Source of the DNA: an uncultured Lachnospiraceae bacterium | GTDB taxonomy: Bacteria > Bacillota > Clostridia > Lachnospirales > Lachnospiraceae | Direction of reading: 5' to 3' | Assembly: GCA_910577735.1 (NCBI GenBank) | Contig: CAJTOO010000005.1 | Coordinates: 141,937-205,936, forward strand | Length of the DNA stretch: 64,000 bases | In this document: piece after piece, positions 8,623-17,332 of the stretch | Position numbering within the stretch: position 1 is the first letter of the stretch | Layout: each line of letters starts with the position of its first letter | Notes under the pieces: generated by a model | What the model was told of the DNA's origin: nothing | The model's database searches: none | The model's input: only the letters and a program-made list of their open reading frames with translations | Position numbers and translations under genes: made by a program

Positions 8623-9342
8623 TTATCTGAATTTACAAAATCTATGTAAGATACGCTCCACTAGCTTTTCACTCTGTGGCAGGAAAAATCCTGCCACAGG
8701 TCCTACTAGACACGCACAGACGATTGTGCCAATTCCAAAGGAACCTCCCAGTATAAATCCCACTACCACAAAAGATACATCCACTATGATTCTCACAATG
8801 CCGAACTTTTTATGGGATTTCTCACTGATTACTAACGCTGCCAGGTCATTGGGCCCCGTTCCGGCATCCGATTTGATAACAATGGTCATGCCGAAGGCCA
8901 GAATCACACAACCAAGAGCAAGCAACGGTAACTTAAACCACAAGGTTCTTTCCTGCGCAAACAGGAAAGACAGCAGTCTGGTAAAGAAATCAATAATCGG
9001 TCCGCCGCATACCATGCAGAGGACAGTCCCAATCTTAATATAACTTCTGTCCACAATCAGAAGCACCAGAATGATCAGGAAACAAATCGCAATATGGGTA
9101 TATCCATGGGTCAGTACAACTGACCCGGTCAATACAACTGGCCAGGTCAATACAAGTGGCCCGGTTAATATACCTCCCCCAGTCACGCTGCTGATTGTGC
9201 GGAAAATCCCCTGCACCAACACATTAAAGGGATCTGCTCCCAGATTGGTCAGCAAAAACAGCGTCACTCCCAGGTGCGCTATTGTCAGCCCCACCAGTAA
9301 AATTACCACTCGAATCATGATTTCCTTAATACTTCGCTTCAT
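8623..9342 (-). CDS. YczE/YyaS-like membrane protein with in-frame 18-bp repeats
   Basis: This membrane protein of about 239 residues resembles the YczE/YyaS group (function unknown; sometimes linked to regulation of secondary metabolism). GADPFNV near the start and KSDAGTGPNDL in the second half are the two internal-repeat signatures of that group. Between the first helices lies an unusual run built from six-residue units ending VLT (GPLVLT, WPVVLT, GSVVLT), encoded by tandem 18-bp repeats. ATG 9342 is chosen because AGAAGGAAG precedes it; an open upstream stretch to 9381 lacks such a site. Confidence 0.75.
   Translation of the reverse strand: MKRSIKEIMIRVVILLVGLTIAHLGVTLFLLTNLGADPFNVLVQGIFRTISSVTGGGILTGPLVLTWPVVLTGSVVLTHGYTHIAICFLIILVLLIVDRSYIKIGTVLCMVCGGPIIDFFTRLLSFLFAQERTLWFKLPLLALGCVILAFGMTIVIKSDAGTGPNDLAALVISEKSHKKFGIVRIIVDVSFVVVGFILGGSFGIGTIVCACLVGPVAGFFLPQSEKLVERILHRFCKFR
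9109..9180. repeat. 18-bp tandem repeat (about 3.5-4 units) inside the YczE-like gene
   Basis: Units begin at 9109, 9127, 9145 and 9163, the first three being GGTCARTACAASTG(R/G)CCN-like and the fourth degenerate. The 18-bp period keeps the reading frame, so unit gain or loss would lengthen or shorten the protein by six residues. Confidence 0.85.
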
Positions 9343-9382
9343 ATCAGCTTCCTTCTCATTTTGTTTCACTATACTATACAAA

Positions 9383-10063
9383 TTATGTAAAACTGCCGCG
9401 CCTATGAATTTCTTCCAGATAATCTTTCACCAGCAGAAGATCATCCAGCACAACAATACTCTTCTGCAGCATCTCCTCTGTTGCCGGAAGCATATCAGGA
9501 ACCATGATTGGTTTCATCCCGGCACTGTACGACGAGCGGATCCCATTATAAGAATCCTCTATGGCATACGCCTGACCCGGATTAACTCCCAGCTTTTCAC
9601 AGGTCATCAGATAAATATCCGGCTCCGGTTTGCTCCGTTTGAGCTGATCCCCTCCCATCACCACCTTAAAGTACTCATATAATCCCGCCTGCTTCAATTC
9701 GCCAGTCACAACTTCCAGACGAGTGGAAGAAGCTACCGCAGTAGGAATCTCCCGCTCTTTCAGATACTCCAAAAGTTCCCGTACCCCCTTTTTAACAGGC
9801 AGACCATTGCGGTTCACATCTTCATGAAACAGGACTGAGGCTTCTTTTCTAAACTCCTCAAAAGGAAAATCCTGCCCATAATGATCCAGCACAACCTCTT
9901 TTGTCTTCTCAGCATTGGTACCGATACAAGGCATGAAAACTTCTTCAATCCCCTGTATACCATACTTTTCGCTGACTTTTTCCCAGCAGACAAGAACCAG
10001 CCTCTCACTGTCAAAGATAACCCCGTCCATATCAAAAATCACTGCATCCATATATTGATTCAT
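9383..10063 (-). CDS. HAD-superfamily hydrolase, beta-phosphoglucomutase-like
   Basis: This 226-residue protein has the HAD motif I FDMDGVIFDSE near residues 10-20 (nucleophile Asp in DMDG), motif II ASSTR, and motif III/IV KPEPDIYL followed by AIEDSYNG. The cap domain between motifs I and II is of the small helical type seen in phosphoglycolate phosphatase and beta-phosphoglucomutase. The substrate cannot be told from sequence. GGGAGGG precedes ATG 10063. It sits between the YczE-like gene and the large secreted-protein gene, 24 bases downstream of the latter. Confidence 0.88.
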   Translation of the reverse strand: MNQYMDAVIFDMDGVIFDSERLVLVCWEKVSEKYGIQGIEEVFMPCIGTNAEKTKEVVLDHYGQDFPFEEFRKEASVLFHEDVNRNGLPVKKGVRELLEYLKEREIPTAVASSTRLEVVTGELKQAGLYEYFKVVMGGDQLKRSKPEPDIYLMTCEKLGVNPGQAYAIEDSYNGIRSSYSAGMKPIMVPDMLPATEEMLQKSIVVLDDLLLVKDYLEEIHRRGSFT

Positions 10064-10087
10064 TTTACCCTCCCTGCATCTGACCTC

Positions 10088-12628
10088 TTATTCTTTCCTG
10101 ATATAGGCCACAAATTGATTCCCGTTCTCATTCAGCCACTCTGTAGAATCGTTCATGCCTCTCTTCTCCAGTGTCCCCTCCACCGGATCCATGACTACAA
10201 TATTAAGTTCGTTGAATCCCACAATCAATACTGCATTACCGTCTTCCAGATTGGCTAATACAGGAATATCCTTGTTCACGTAATACAACACAGCATCCAG
10301 ACTGCACCCTGACAAATCCAGTATGGTACATTCCTGCAGATCATTTCTCAGGATATCAAATACCCTGTCTCCACGATTCAAAAGCCGTTGTGTATTCCTG
10401 GAAATACCCTCAAAGCGCAGAATAGTGTCCAGACAAACGGCCAGGGATCCTTTTGTTTCCGTGACCTTATCTTCCGTGATTGCCATAATCTGATTACGGC
10501 TGCTCCTGGTCTCACGGCGCCAAATATAGTCACCGTCATCGTCTACTACCACGCCTGCTGCACGGTAAGCAAGATCCACCGCTTTACCGGGATTCACATA
10601 GATACCCTCTATCCCATTCTTACCATACACATAAAAGCGAGGCTCCATCACATCTGTTCCTGGTGTCCTGACGGCTCGATCACCCTCAAAGAGCACCTCC
10701 TTAGGGGACAGACGCAGCATTGACTTACCATCTATTTCATTCTTTACGACAATCTGACAAATGGTCTCATAGGCCTCCGTAGTCACATAGCCTATGGTAT
10801 TACTGCCTGTCTTTACCTCCTCTGTACTCATGATCTGATCATCCGAGACCGCCTCATAACTGCCGCTTTCCTCATCAAATACTACCCTTGACAGATTAAG
10901 CTGGTTCTCCTGAATCTCGCTGCCCACCACAAAGACATTATCTTTATGGTATGTCTTGAGCACATCGCCTTCATCACTCTGTATCCGCAGTTCATACATA
11001 GGAAACGTGGTGATGCCGGTATAGTTCACCAAAACATCATTTTTTTTCGCGAGACCGTAAATCAAATCCTCATCCATAAACCCAAGTACCGAAATATATT
11101 CGTCGGCACCAGCATCAATCTGTGTCTGCGTCTGTGTGCTCAGGTTCATCAATACCAATCTGGTACCAGCGTAAAGATCGCTCCCTTCCTGCCACACCAA
11201 CATCTTATTGGAGTCTGACACATGATAACCGCCCTCCCGAAGCCCGGTGACTACAGACTGACAGGCAAGTGTTTCAAGATTCACTCCATAGACTGTCCCA
11301 TCTATCATGAAATAATAGATGCCATTCCTATTTATATAGGAAAGCTTGTCAATATCCGTTTTTAATAGTTCATAAGATTTATCATAAGGAATATAGAGCC
11401 GCTCTTCCACGGTATTGGTCATGCTGTTATAGCCGTACACTGCCACACCGACATTCCCTTCATGGCGTCCTCTGTTCATATAGCCATAGACAAGAAACGC
11501 AATATTACCTGTCTCATCCACACCCAGTACCTGAATATCATGTCTGTTATAAGCGCTGCGTTCATCCAGCAGCTTATCTACATTCCCATAGAAACTAAAG
11601 AGCCTGGCCAGTTTGTTATCCGTCACATTATAGCTGTAAAGCTTGTCTGCCACCGTAAAGGCCAGGACATTGCCTCCGTCACTCTCATGGAGCGTTACCT
11701 GATCACCCGTAATACCAAGCACTATCTTATCATTAACATAGACATCCGCCTCTTCATCGAATATCTGCTCCATATCTCTCTCATAATCCAGCAGATACAT
11801 TCTCTCCGGTGTATACCGAATCCTGTAATATTCTCTGATCCGATAATAATTTGTCTCCCTGCCATCCTTGATGCTGGCTATATACTCCAAAACAAAAGAG
11901 CCTGTCTGTTCTGCCAGCTCCTTGATTAAAATTCTGGGTTCCGTCGCCTTACGAACCGATAAATCTCCCCATGTCACCTGGGCAAAGCTGGAGTGTATGG
12001 TTACCTTATGAAAAGTGGTATTATCCCCCTCCGCATTGGATTCCAGATATTTGGTCAGTTCCGCCGCCTGTTCCTTATCAAAGGTACGCTCATGAAAATC
12101 CAGAATATAATCCAGCTTCTCCTGTACATGCAGGGAATCACTCATGATCATCCTGGAATAATAACGTATCGTTTCCGCTCCCTGCGGTGTGATCAAAAAT
12201 ACCAGCATATACTCTGTATCATTCTCAATCAGATCTTTCAGGGTAATCTCAAAACTGATAGCATCCTCAACCTGTTCATAACTATCAACCTGTGTATTCT
12301 CTACAAGACGTTCACCGTCAGGGCTTCGTACCTCGAAAGCAATCTCTGAGATTTCCCTGCCATATGTGTCTATCCGTACATTCACTTTTCTGTTGTTTTC
12401 CACCGGCTGTAGTGTGTCACGGATATATGCCGTTTTCATACTGTCTGTATAACCGTGCAGACTATTAACCCTGTGTCCGTCCACAAACATGGACACCACA
12501 GGGTATGTCGCCTCACCCATTTCAGTTGTCATATCGGTGTTCCCCTGATTCATCACTGTACTTAAAATCATCAGTGCCAGCGTAAAAATAACCCCTAAGA
12601 GAACACCCTTTATGATCGCTCTTTTCAT
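10088..12628 (-). CDS. Large membrane-anchored extracellular protein with degenerate C39-like C-terminus
   Basis: This 846-residue protein starts with a basic patch and one hydrophobic segment (about residues 8-26), so it is exported and probably anchored. The long middle part is rich in beta-strand-like repeats alternating with short polar loops, suggestive of a propeller-like ectodomain. The last 110 residues resemble a papain-fold C39-type peptidase: a GCSLDAVLYYVNKDIPVLA segment, then NAVLIVGFNELNIVVMDP. In active relatives the second motif carries a His where this protein has Asn, so peptidase activity is doubtful. No established family for the whole protein is recognised. Confidence 0.65.
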   Translation of the reverse strand: MKRAIIKGVLLGVIFTLALMILSTVMNQGNTDMTTEMGEATYPVVSMFVDGHRVNSLHGYTDSMKTAYIRDTLQPVENNRKVNVRIDTYGREISEIAFEVRSPDGERLVENTQVDSYEQVEDAISFEITLKDLIENDTEYMLVFLITPQGAETIRYYSRMIMSDSLHVQEKLDYILDFHERTFDKEQAAELTKYLESNAEGDNTTFHKVTIHSSFAQVTWGDLSVRKATEPRILIKELAEQTGSFVLEYIASIKDGRETNYYRIREYYRIRYTPERMYLLDYERDMEQIFDEEADVYVNDKIVLGITGDQVTLHESDGGNVLAFTVADKLYSYNVTDNKLARLFSFYGNVDKLLDERSAYNRHDIQVLGVDETGNIAFLVYGYMNRGRHEGNVGVAVYGYNSMTNTVEERLYIPYDKSYELLKTDIDKLSYINRNGIYYFMIDGTVYGVNLETLACQSVVTGLREGGYHVSDSNKMLVWQEGSDLYAGTRLVLMNLSTQTQTQIDAGADEYISVLGFMDEDLIYGLAKKNDVLVNYTGITTFPMYELRIQSDEGDVLKTYHKDNVFVVGSEIQENQLNLSRVVFDEESGSYEAVSDDQIMSTEEVKTGSNTIGYVTTEAYETICQIVVKNEIDGKSMLRLSPKEVLFEGDRAVRTPGTDVMEPRFYVYGKNGIEGIYVNPGKAVDLAYRAAGVVVDDDGDYIWRRETRSSRNQIMAITEDKVTETKGSLAVCLDTILRFEGISRNTQRLLNRGDRVFDILRNDLQECTILDLSGCSLDAVLYYVNKDIPVLANLEDGNAVLIVGFNELNIVVMDPVEGTLEKRGMNDSTEWLNENGNQFVAYIRKE

Positions 12629-12646
12629 ATATCTATGATTCCTCTG

Positions 12647-13849
12647 TCAAACTCTGCCTTCGTCTCCTTTTGCCAATAACTTAAGCAGGGTTGGCTCTAT
12701 CTGTAAATACTCTGCAAGGTGGATCACTTCCTCCATCCTTTGCTGCATCTTTCCCGCTTCCTTCGCGGATCGCCTGACTGCTCTGATCAGCAGATTTTTC
12801 GGCGTATGCTCCATATCAATAAACTCGAGGATACTTGTTTCATATCCTTGTGCTTCCAGCAATTCTGCGCGGACTGCGTCTGTAATCAGTGCCGACATAC
12901 GCTCTTTGATAATACCATATCGCAGGACAGATGCCAATTCTTTATTGCAAATCTGCCTGTTGACCTCGTGCTGACAACAAGGAACCGACAAAATCACTTT
13001 CACATTCCACCGGACTGCCTTTAAAAGTGCATAGTCTGTGGCTGTATCACAGGCATGCAGGGTCACCACCATATCCACCCTGCCCTTCATCTCATAATCC
13101 GCAATATCCCCTTTCAAAAAGGAAAGCTTTTCATAGCCATATTTCCCGGCCAGCCGGCTGCAGTTTATAATCACATCTTCTTTCAGGTCAAGTCCTGTAA
13201 TCTCCACATCATATTCTTGCAAACAATGCAGATAATAGTACATTGCAAAAGTCAGATATGACTTGCCGCATCCAAAATCCAAAATCCGCACAGTCTCCTC
13301 TTTAGGAAGTGTGGGCAAAATATCCTCTATAAATTCCAAAAACCGATTAATCTGCCTGAACTTATCATAGCGGGCACGCACAATCTTGCCGTCCGCTGTC
13401 TGTATCCCCAAGTCTATCAGAAAAGGAACTGGTATCCCTTCCTCCAGGATATAGCGCTTTACCCGATTATGGGACATCTGCATCTTCCGTACTTCCTCTG
13501 CCTGTTCCACATCCTTCGGCGTCTGCTTTCTGCGCACAGTCATCTTCCCTTTCTTGCTGACTAACACCACCGCCCGACAGGTCTTATGTTCCACCTCACA
13601 TTGTCTGAACTCCTGCGTAACTTTCTCCTCTATGCGGTCAATCATGGAACTTCCTTCATAATTTTCATGGAAAACTTTGGTTCCCTGATATACTGTCTCC
13701 TGGAAAACAATCTTTTCCCGCACCAGAACAGGTCGTATTTTTATCTTAAAAGGCGAAGCTTCTCCCTTATTCCTGGGATTGCTCAATATGATCTGATAGA
13801 GTCCGCTATCCACGGTATCCTGCAAAAGCGCCTTAAACTGCTCGTTCAT
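12647..13849 (-). CDS. SAM-dependent methyltransferase (Methyltransf_32-like)
   Basis: This 400-residue protein has a class I methyltransferase core: ILDFGCGKSYLTFA (motif I), ITGLDLKEDVI, then VTLHACDTATDYAL. The last segment is characteristic of the Methyltransf_32 group that includes eukaryotic METTL25/GSTCD-like proteins. The N-terminal 150 residues are a separate domain and the C-terminal tail (KEAGKMQQRMEEV) is helical. The substrate is unknown. It lies 18 bases upstream of the large secreted-protein gene in the same direction, so the two are probably co-transcribed. Confidence 0.8.
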   Translation of the reverse strand: MNEQFKALLQDTVDSGLYQIILSNPRNKGEASPFKIKIRPVLVREKIVFQETVYQGTKVFHENYEGSSMIDRIEEKVTQEFRQCEVEHKTCRAVVLVSKKGKMTVRRKQTPKDVEQAEEVRKMQMSHNRVKRYILEEGIPVPFLIDLGIQTADGKIVRARYDKFRQINRFLEFIEDILPTLPKEETVRILDFGCGKSYLTFAMYYYLHCLQEYDVEITGLDLKEDVIINCSRLAGKYGYEKLSFLKGDIADYEMKGRVDMVVTLHACDTATDYALLKAVRWNVKVILSVPCCQHEVNRQICNKELASVLRYGIIKERMSALITDAVRAELLEAQGYETSILEFIDMEHTPKNLLIRAVRRSAKEAGKMQQRMEEVIHLAEYLQIEPTLLKLLAKGDEGRV

Positions 13850-13915
13850 CCTTCAAGTCCTCTGATTTTGTTTACACTATGTCTCTATTTTAATCAGATT
13901 ATTGTAAAACCACAA

Positions 13916-14341
13916 CTAAAATTTTAAAATCCCATTACGGTTGGAATGGCGCTTCCTGTAAATTTCATAACTTAAGAGCACCTGTACAAACTCCGTTACC
14001 CTGTCCCAGTCTTTCTCCGGCAGGGCTTTGGCCTGCGCGCTCATAACCTCCCCTGACATACCTTCATCGTCTGGCTCATTCATTTCCATCTTTTTCATCT
14101 TATCTACGATAACCTGTGTGAGGCGGTATATCTGCCATCTGTCCGGGTATTCATCATAAATCATACTTCCCTCATAGTCCAGACGATCCAAGGTCTCCAC
14201 AATGACTTTCTGATATTTTTTTGCTTCCAAAGGATACATCTGCTGTAAATATTCCAGATCTCTCGTCACCGTATCTTCTTCCTGATAATACAGCGGCAGC
14301 GGATATGCCATATAAAAAGGTAAAATTCTCGATTGATTCAT
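13916..14341 (-). CDS. Conserved-looking hypothetical protein, about 141 aa
   Basis: No family is recognised. The protein begins MNQSRILPFYMAYPLPLYY, is rich in Tyr, Glu and Lys, and appears soluble and helical. TGGAG lies seven bases before ATG 14341; an open extension to 14413 lacks a good ribosome site. It is the first gene of the string that continues to the methyltransferase, about 65 bases away. Confidence 0.6.
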   Translation of the reverse strand: MNQSRILPFYMAYPLPLYYQEEDTVTRDLEYLQQMYPLEAKKYQKVIVETLDRLDYEGSMIYDEYPDRWQIYRLTQVIVDKMKKMEMNEPDDEGMSGEVMSAQAKALPEKDWDRVTEFVQVLLSYEIYRKRHSNRNGILKF

Positions 14342-14434
14342 ACTGCGCTCCATTCTGTGCATATATTTATACACAGTTTTACATTGTCTTACCTTATCAT
14401 ATGCGCCGGGCACTGAATTGTTTTGCCCTAAGGT

Positions 14435-14478
14435 AAATTCCTTCGGAATTAACCTTACGAGTTCCGCTTCGCGGACTC
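14435..14478 (+). repeat. Two-hairpin dispersed repeat, copy 1
   Basis: Hairpin 1 is AATTCC-TTC-GGAATT (14436-14450) and hairpin 2 is GAGTTCCGC-TTC-GCGGACTC (14459-14478), joined by AACCTTAC. It lies just beyond the atp operon terminator. The same architecture recurs at 20010, 20079, 32271, 39556 and 40078. Confidence 0.8.
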
Positions 14479-14492
14479 ACTTAACGAAATAA

Positions 14493-14515
14493 GGGAACGG
14501 TTTTCTTCCGTTCCC
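14493..14515 (-). terminator. Terminator of the atp operon
   Basis: GGGAACGG (14493-14500) pairs with CCGTTCCC (14508-14515). On the minus strand it is followed by TTATTT, 25 bases after the atpC stop. Confidence 0.75.
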
Positions 14516-14539
14516 TCATTCCTTGTATTACACTTTTAT

Positions 14540-14947
14540 TTAATCATTCACCACTTCAATTCTTGCAACTGCACGTTTTAAAGCCATTTCTGCCCTTCTC
14601 ATGTCTGTTCCCGGTGCATGTTCACGGATTCTCTCCTCGGCACGTGATTTTGACTCCTCCGCACGTGTAATGTCAATCTCACCCGGCCATTCTATGATTT
14701 CTGCAAGAATCGTAACCTTATCAGGAAGAACTTCACTAAACCCTGCATGCAGTGCTGCCTCCTTCACCTCATCCCCTCTGGTAATCGTGAGGATTCCGGG
14801 TGCAACAATCATAGTCATCGGAATATGATCTTTGTAGATACCGACTTCACCTTCGACTGTATTGAATTCTACCATGGACACTTCTTCCTCATAGAATACC
14901 CTGTCCGGTGTAATGATCTTTAAAATAAAGTTTCTATCATCAGCCAT
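14540..14947 (-). CDS. atpC: F-type ATPase epsilon subunit
   Basis: This 135-residue epsilon subunit of the F1 central stalk couples rotation and regulates ATP hydrolysis. The N-terminal beta-sandwich is recognisable (FILKIITPDRVFYEE, VEGEVGIYKDHIPM), followed by the two-helix C-terminal domain rich in Arg and Glu. It is the last gene of the operon, 43 bases after atpD. AGGTAGGAT precedes ATG 14947. Confidence 0.96.
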   Translation of the reverse strand: MADDRNFILKIITPDRVFYEEEVSMVEFNTVEGEVGIYKDHIPMTMIVAPGILTITRGDEVKEAALHAGFSEVLPDKVTILAEIIEWPGEIDITRAEESKSRAEERIREHAPGTDMRRAEMALKRAVARIEVVND

Positions 14948-14990
14948 ATCCTACCTGCTTTCCTATATGTTCCAACTCCTACATGCCTGA

Positions 14991-16394
14991 TTATTTGGCA
15001 CGGGCCAGTACATCGTCAATACTTCCTGCATTCAGGAAATAACTCTCAGGAATGTCATCATGCTTGCCTTCCAGAATCTCCTTGAAGCCGCGGATTGTCT
15101 CAGCAATCGGCACATACTTACCTTCCATGCCGGTAAACTGTCCTGCCACGAAGAACGGCTGGGACAGATATCTTTGTACCTTTCTTGCACGGGACACAAC
15201 CAGCTTATCTTCCTCGGAAAGTTCATCCATACCAAGGATTGCGATGATATCCTGCAACTCTTTATATCTCTGCAGAATCTCCTGTACACCTCTGGCAACT
15301 TCATAATGCTCCTGCCCTACCACTCTGGGATCCAGGATTCTGGACGTGGACTCCAGAGGATCCACTGCCGGATAAATACCAAGTTCCACGATGGATCTGG
15401 ATAATACCGTAGTTGCATCCAGATGCGCAAATGTGGTTGCCGGTGCCGGGTCAGTCAAATCGTCCGCAGGCACATAAACTGCCTGTACGGAAGTGATGGA
15501 ACCGTTCTTGGTGGAAGTGATACGCTCCTGTAAAGCACCCATCTCAGTCTGCAGTGTAGGCTGGTAACCCACTGCGGAAGGCATACGGCCAAGCAGCGCG
15601 GACACCTCTGAACCTGCCTGTGTAAAACGGAAAATATTATCGATGAATAACAGTACGTCTTTACCACCTTTATCACGGAAATACTCCGCCATGGTCAGGC
15701 CTGTAAGACCCACTCTCATTCTTGCCCCCGGCGGCTCGTTCATCTGTCCGAACACCATCGTGGTCTTATCAATAACGCCTGACTCTTTCATTTCATAATA
15801 GAGGTCATTACCCTCTCTGGTACGCTCACCAACGCCGGTAAATACAGAATATCCACCGTGCTCTGTCGCGATATTACGAATCAGCTCCTGAATCAACACT
15901 GTCTTACCTACACCGGCGCCGCCGAACAGACCAATCTTACCACCCTTCTGGTAAGGGCACAGCAGGTCTACGACCTTGATACCGGTCTCGAGAAGTTCTG
16001 TCTCTGTAGCCTGTTCCTCGAACTTAGGCGCCGGTCTGTGGATTGGCTCATAAAATACGTCCTTAGGCGCCTCAATATTGTCAATCGGCTGTCCTAATAC
16101 GTTAAAAATCCGTCCCAGGGTATTCTCACCTACCGGCACCGTAATAGGAGCGCCCGTTGCAACCGCGTCCATACCTCTTACCAGTCCATCGGTAGAACCC
16201 ATGGCGATACATCTGACGGTATCATCACCCAAATGCTGCGATACTTCCACAACCAGCTCCCCGGAATCCTTGAGCGGAATCTTAATCGCATCATTGATTT
16301 CCGGCAGATTACCCGCCGAAAACTTGATGTCAAGCACCGCACCGATGATCTGAGTGATTTTTCCAAGATTTTCACCTGTCTTTACTTCTGCCAT
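14991..16394 (-). CDS. atpD: F-type ATPase beta subunit
   Basis: This 467-residue catalytic subunit has P-loop GGAGVGKT, VGERTREGNDLYYEM, ALLGRMPSAVGYQPTL and the DELSEEDK segment at the C-terminal domain. It forms the nucleotide sites of the F1 hexamer with alpha. Length and motifs are normal. It lies between atpG and atpC in the standard order. Confidence 0.98.
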   Translation of the reverse strand: MAEVKTGENLGKITQIIGAVLDIKFSAGNLPEINDAIKIPLKDSGELVVEVSQHLGDDTVRCIAMGSTDGLVRGMDAVATGAPITVPVGENTLGRIFNVLGQPIDNIEAPKDVFYEPIHRPAPKFEEQATETELLETGIKVVDLLCPYQKGGKIGLFGGAGVGKTVLIQELIRNIATEHGGYSVFTGVGERTREGNDLYYEMKESGVIDKTTMVFGQMNEPPGARMRVGLTGLTMAEYFRDKGGKDVLLFIDNIFRFTQAGSEVSALLGRMPSAVGYQPTLQTEMGALQERITSTKNGSITSVQAVYVPADDLTDPAPATTFAHLDATTVLSRSIVELGIYPAVDPLESTSRILDPRVVGQEHYEVARGVQEILQRYKELQDIIAILGMDELSEEDKLVVSRARKVQRYLSQPFFVAGQFTGMEGKYVPIAETIRGFKEILEGKHDDIPESYFLNAGSIDDVLARAK

Positions 16395-16440
16395 CTTTTT
16401 ATCCTTTCACATTATATTACAGCCTGCATGCTGTCTCATG

Positions 16441-17310
16441 CTATGAGATCGCGTTTGCACCTGCGATAATTTCTGTTAATTCCTGCGTAATGGATCCCTG
16501 ACGTGCTCTATTGTACATCAGTGACAAATGATCTATCATTTCCTCCGCATTGCTCGTAGCGGAATCCATCGCCTGCATCCTCGCGCCGTTCTCACTTGCG
16601 ACTGCTTCCACCAGACCTCCATAAATCAGACTCGTGACATATTTGGGAATGATCATATCGAGCGCCTCGTCATCCTCAGGCTCGAAATTCATCATCGCCT
16701 TGCTTCCTGTCTCTGTCTCCTTCTCGTTGTTCCCAGCATCTGCGGGTTCTACCGGAAGGAGTTTTAAAAGTGTCGGTTCATGGACTACTGTGTTCTTAAA
16801 TCTGGTATAAGCAAGGTAAATCTCTCCGATTTCCCCTGCCGCAAAGGATTTGAGCAGTTTGTTGCTGATCACCATGGCATCCACGTAGGAAGGCTCCTCG
16901 ATGATATCCGGATTATCCTCCACAATGTGATACCCATGGCGATGCAATGCATCCTTACCCTTCTTACCGATTGCATATATCTCCAGGTCTTCCTTGTTGA
17001 AATCCCCCTTTGTGATAAGTTTCACAACATTGGAATTATACCCGCCTGCGAGTCCTCTGTTGGAAGTGATCACGATAACCGCTTTCTTCTTCGATTCCCC
17101 CGCTTTCAGATAGGGATGATTCAACCCACTGGTCTTCGCCAGCATAGAAGTCACTGTTTCATACATACAGTTAAAATATGCCTTGGACTGCTCTGCGCGC
17201 TGTTTCGCTCTCTGCAGCTTCACAGTAGAGACGAGTTTCATGGCTTTGGTAATCTGCTGAGTACTCTGGATACTGCCTTTACGCCTTTTAATGTCTCTCA
17301 TTGAGGCCAT
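16441..17310 (-). CDS. atpG: F-type ATPase gamma subunit
   Basis: This 289-residue rotor subunit has the terminal coiled-coil helices MRDIKRRKGSIQSTQQITKAMKLVS at the start and NRARQGSITQELTEIIAGA at the end, both family signatures. An acidic insertion near residues 195-215 (EPADAGNNEKETETGS) lies in the peripheral domain. This region is variable in the family. The gene follows atpA by 22 bases. Confidence 0.96.
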   Translation of the reverse strand: MASMRDIKRRKGSIQSTQQITKAMKLVSTVKLQRAKQRAEQSKAYFNCMYETVTSMLAKTSGLNHPYLKAGESKKKAVIVITSNRGLAGGYNSNVVKLITKGDFNKEDLEIYAIGKKGKDALHRHGYHIVEDNPDIIEEPSYVDAMVISNKLLKSFAAGEIGEIYLAYTRFKNTVVHEPTLLKLLPVEPADAGNNEKETETGSKAMMNFEPEDDEALDMIIPKYVTSLIYGGLVEAVASENGARMQAMDSATSNAEEMIDHLSLMYNRARQGSITQELTEIIAGANAIS

Positions 17311-17332
17311 AGCGTCACCCTCTACTTTCTAC

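Noticed and set aside
9071..9682. 203-codon plus-strand frame across the YczE-like and HAD genes
   Set aside because: It runs antisense across two supported genes and is kept open by the 18-bp repeat.
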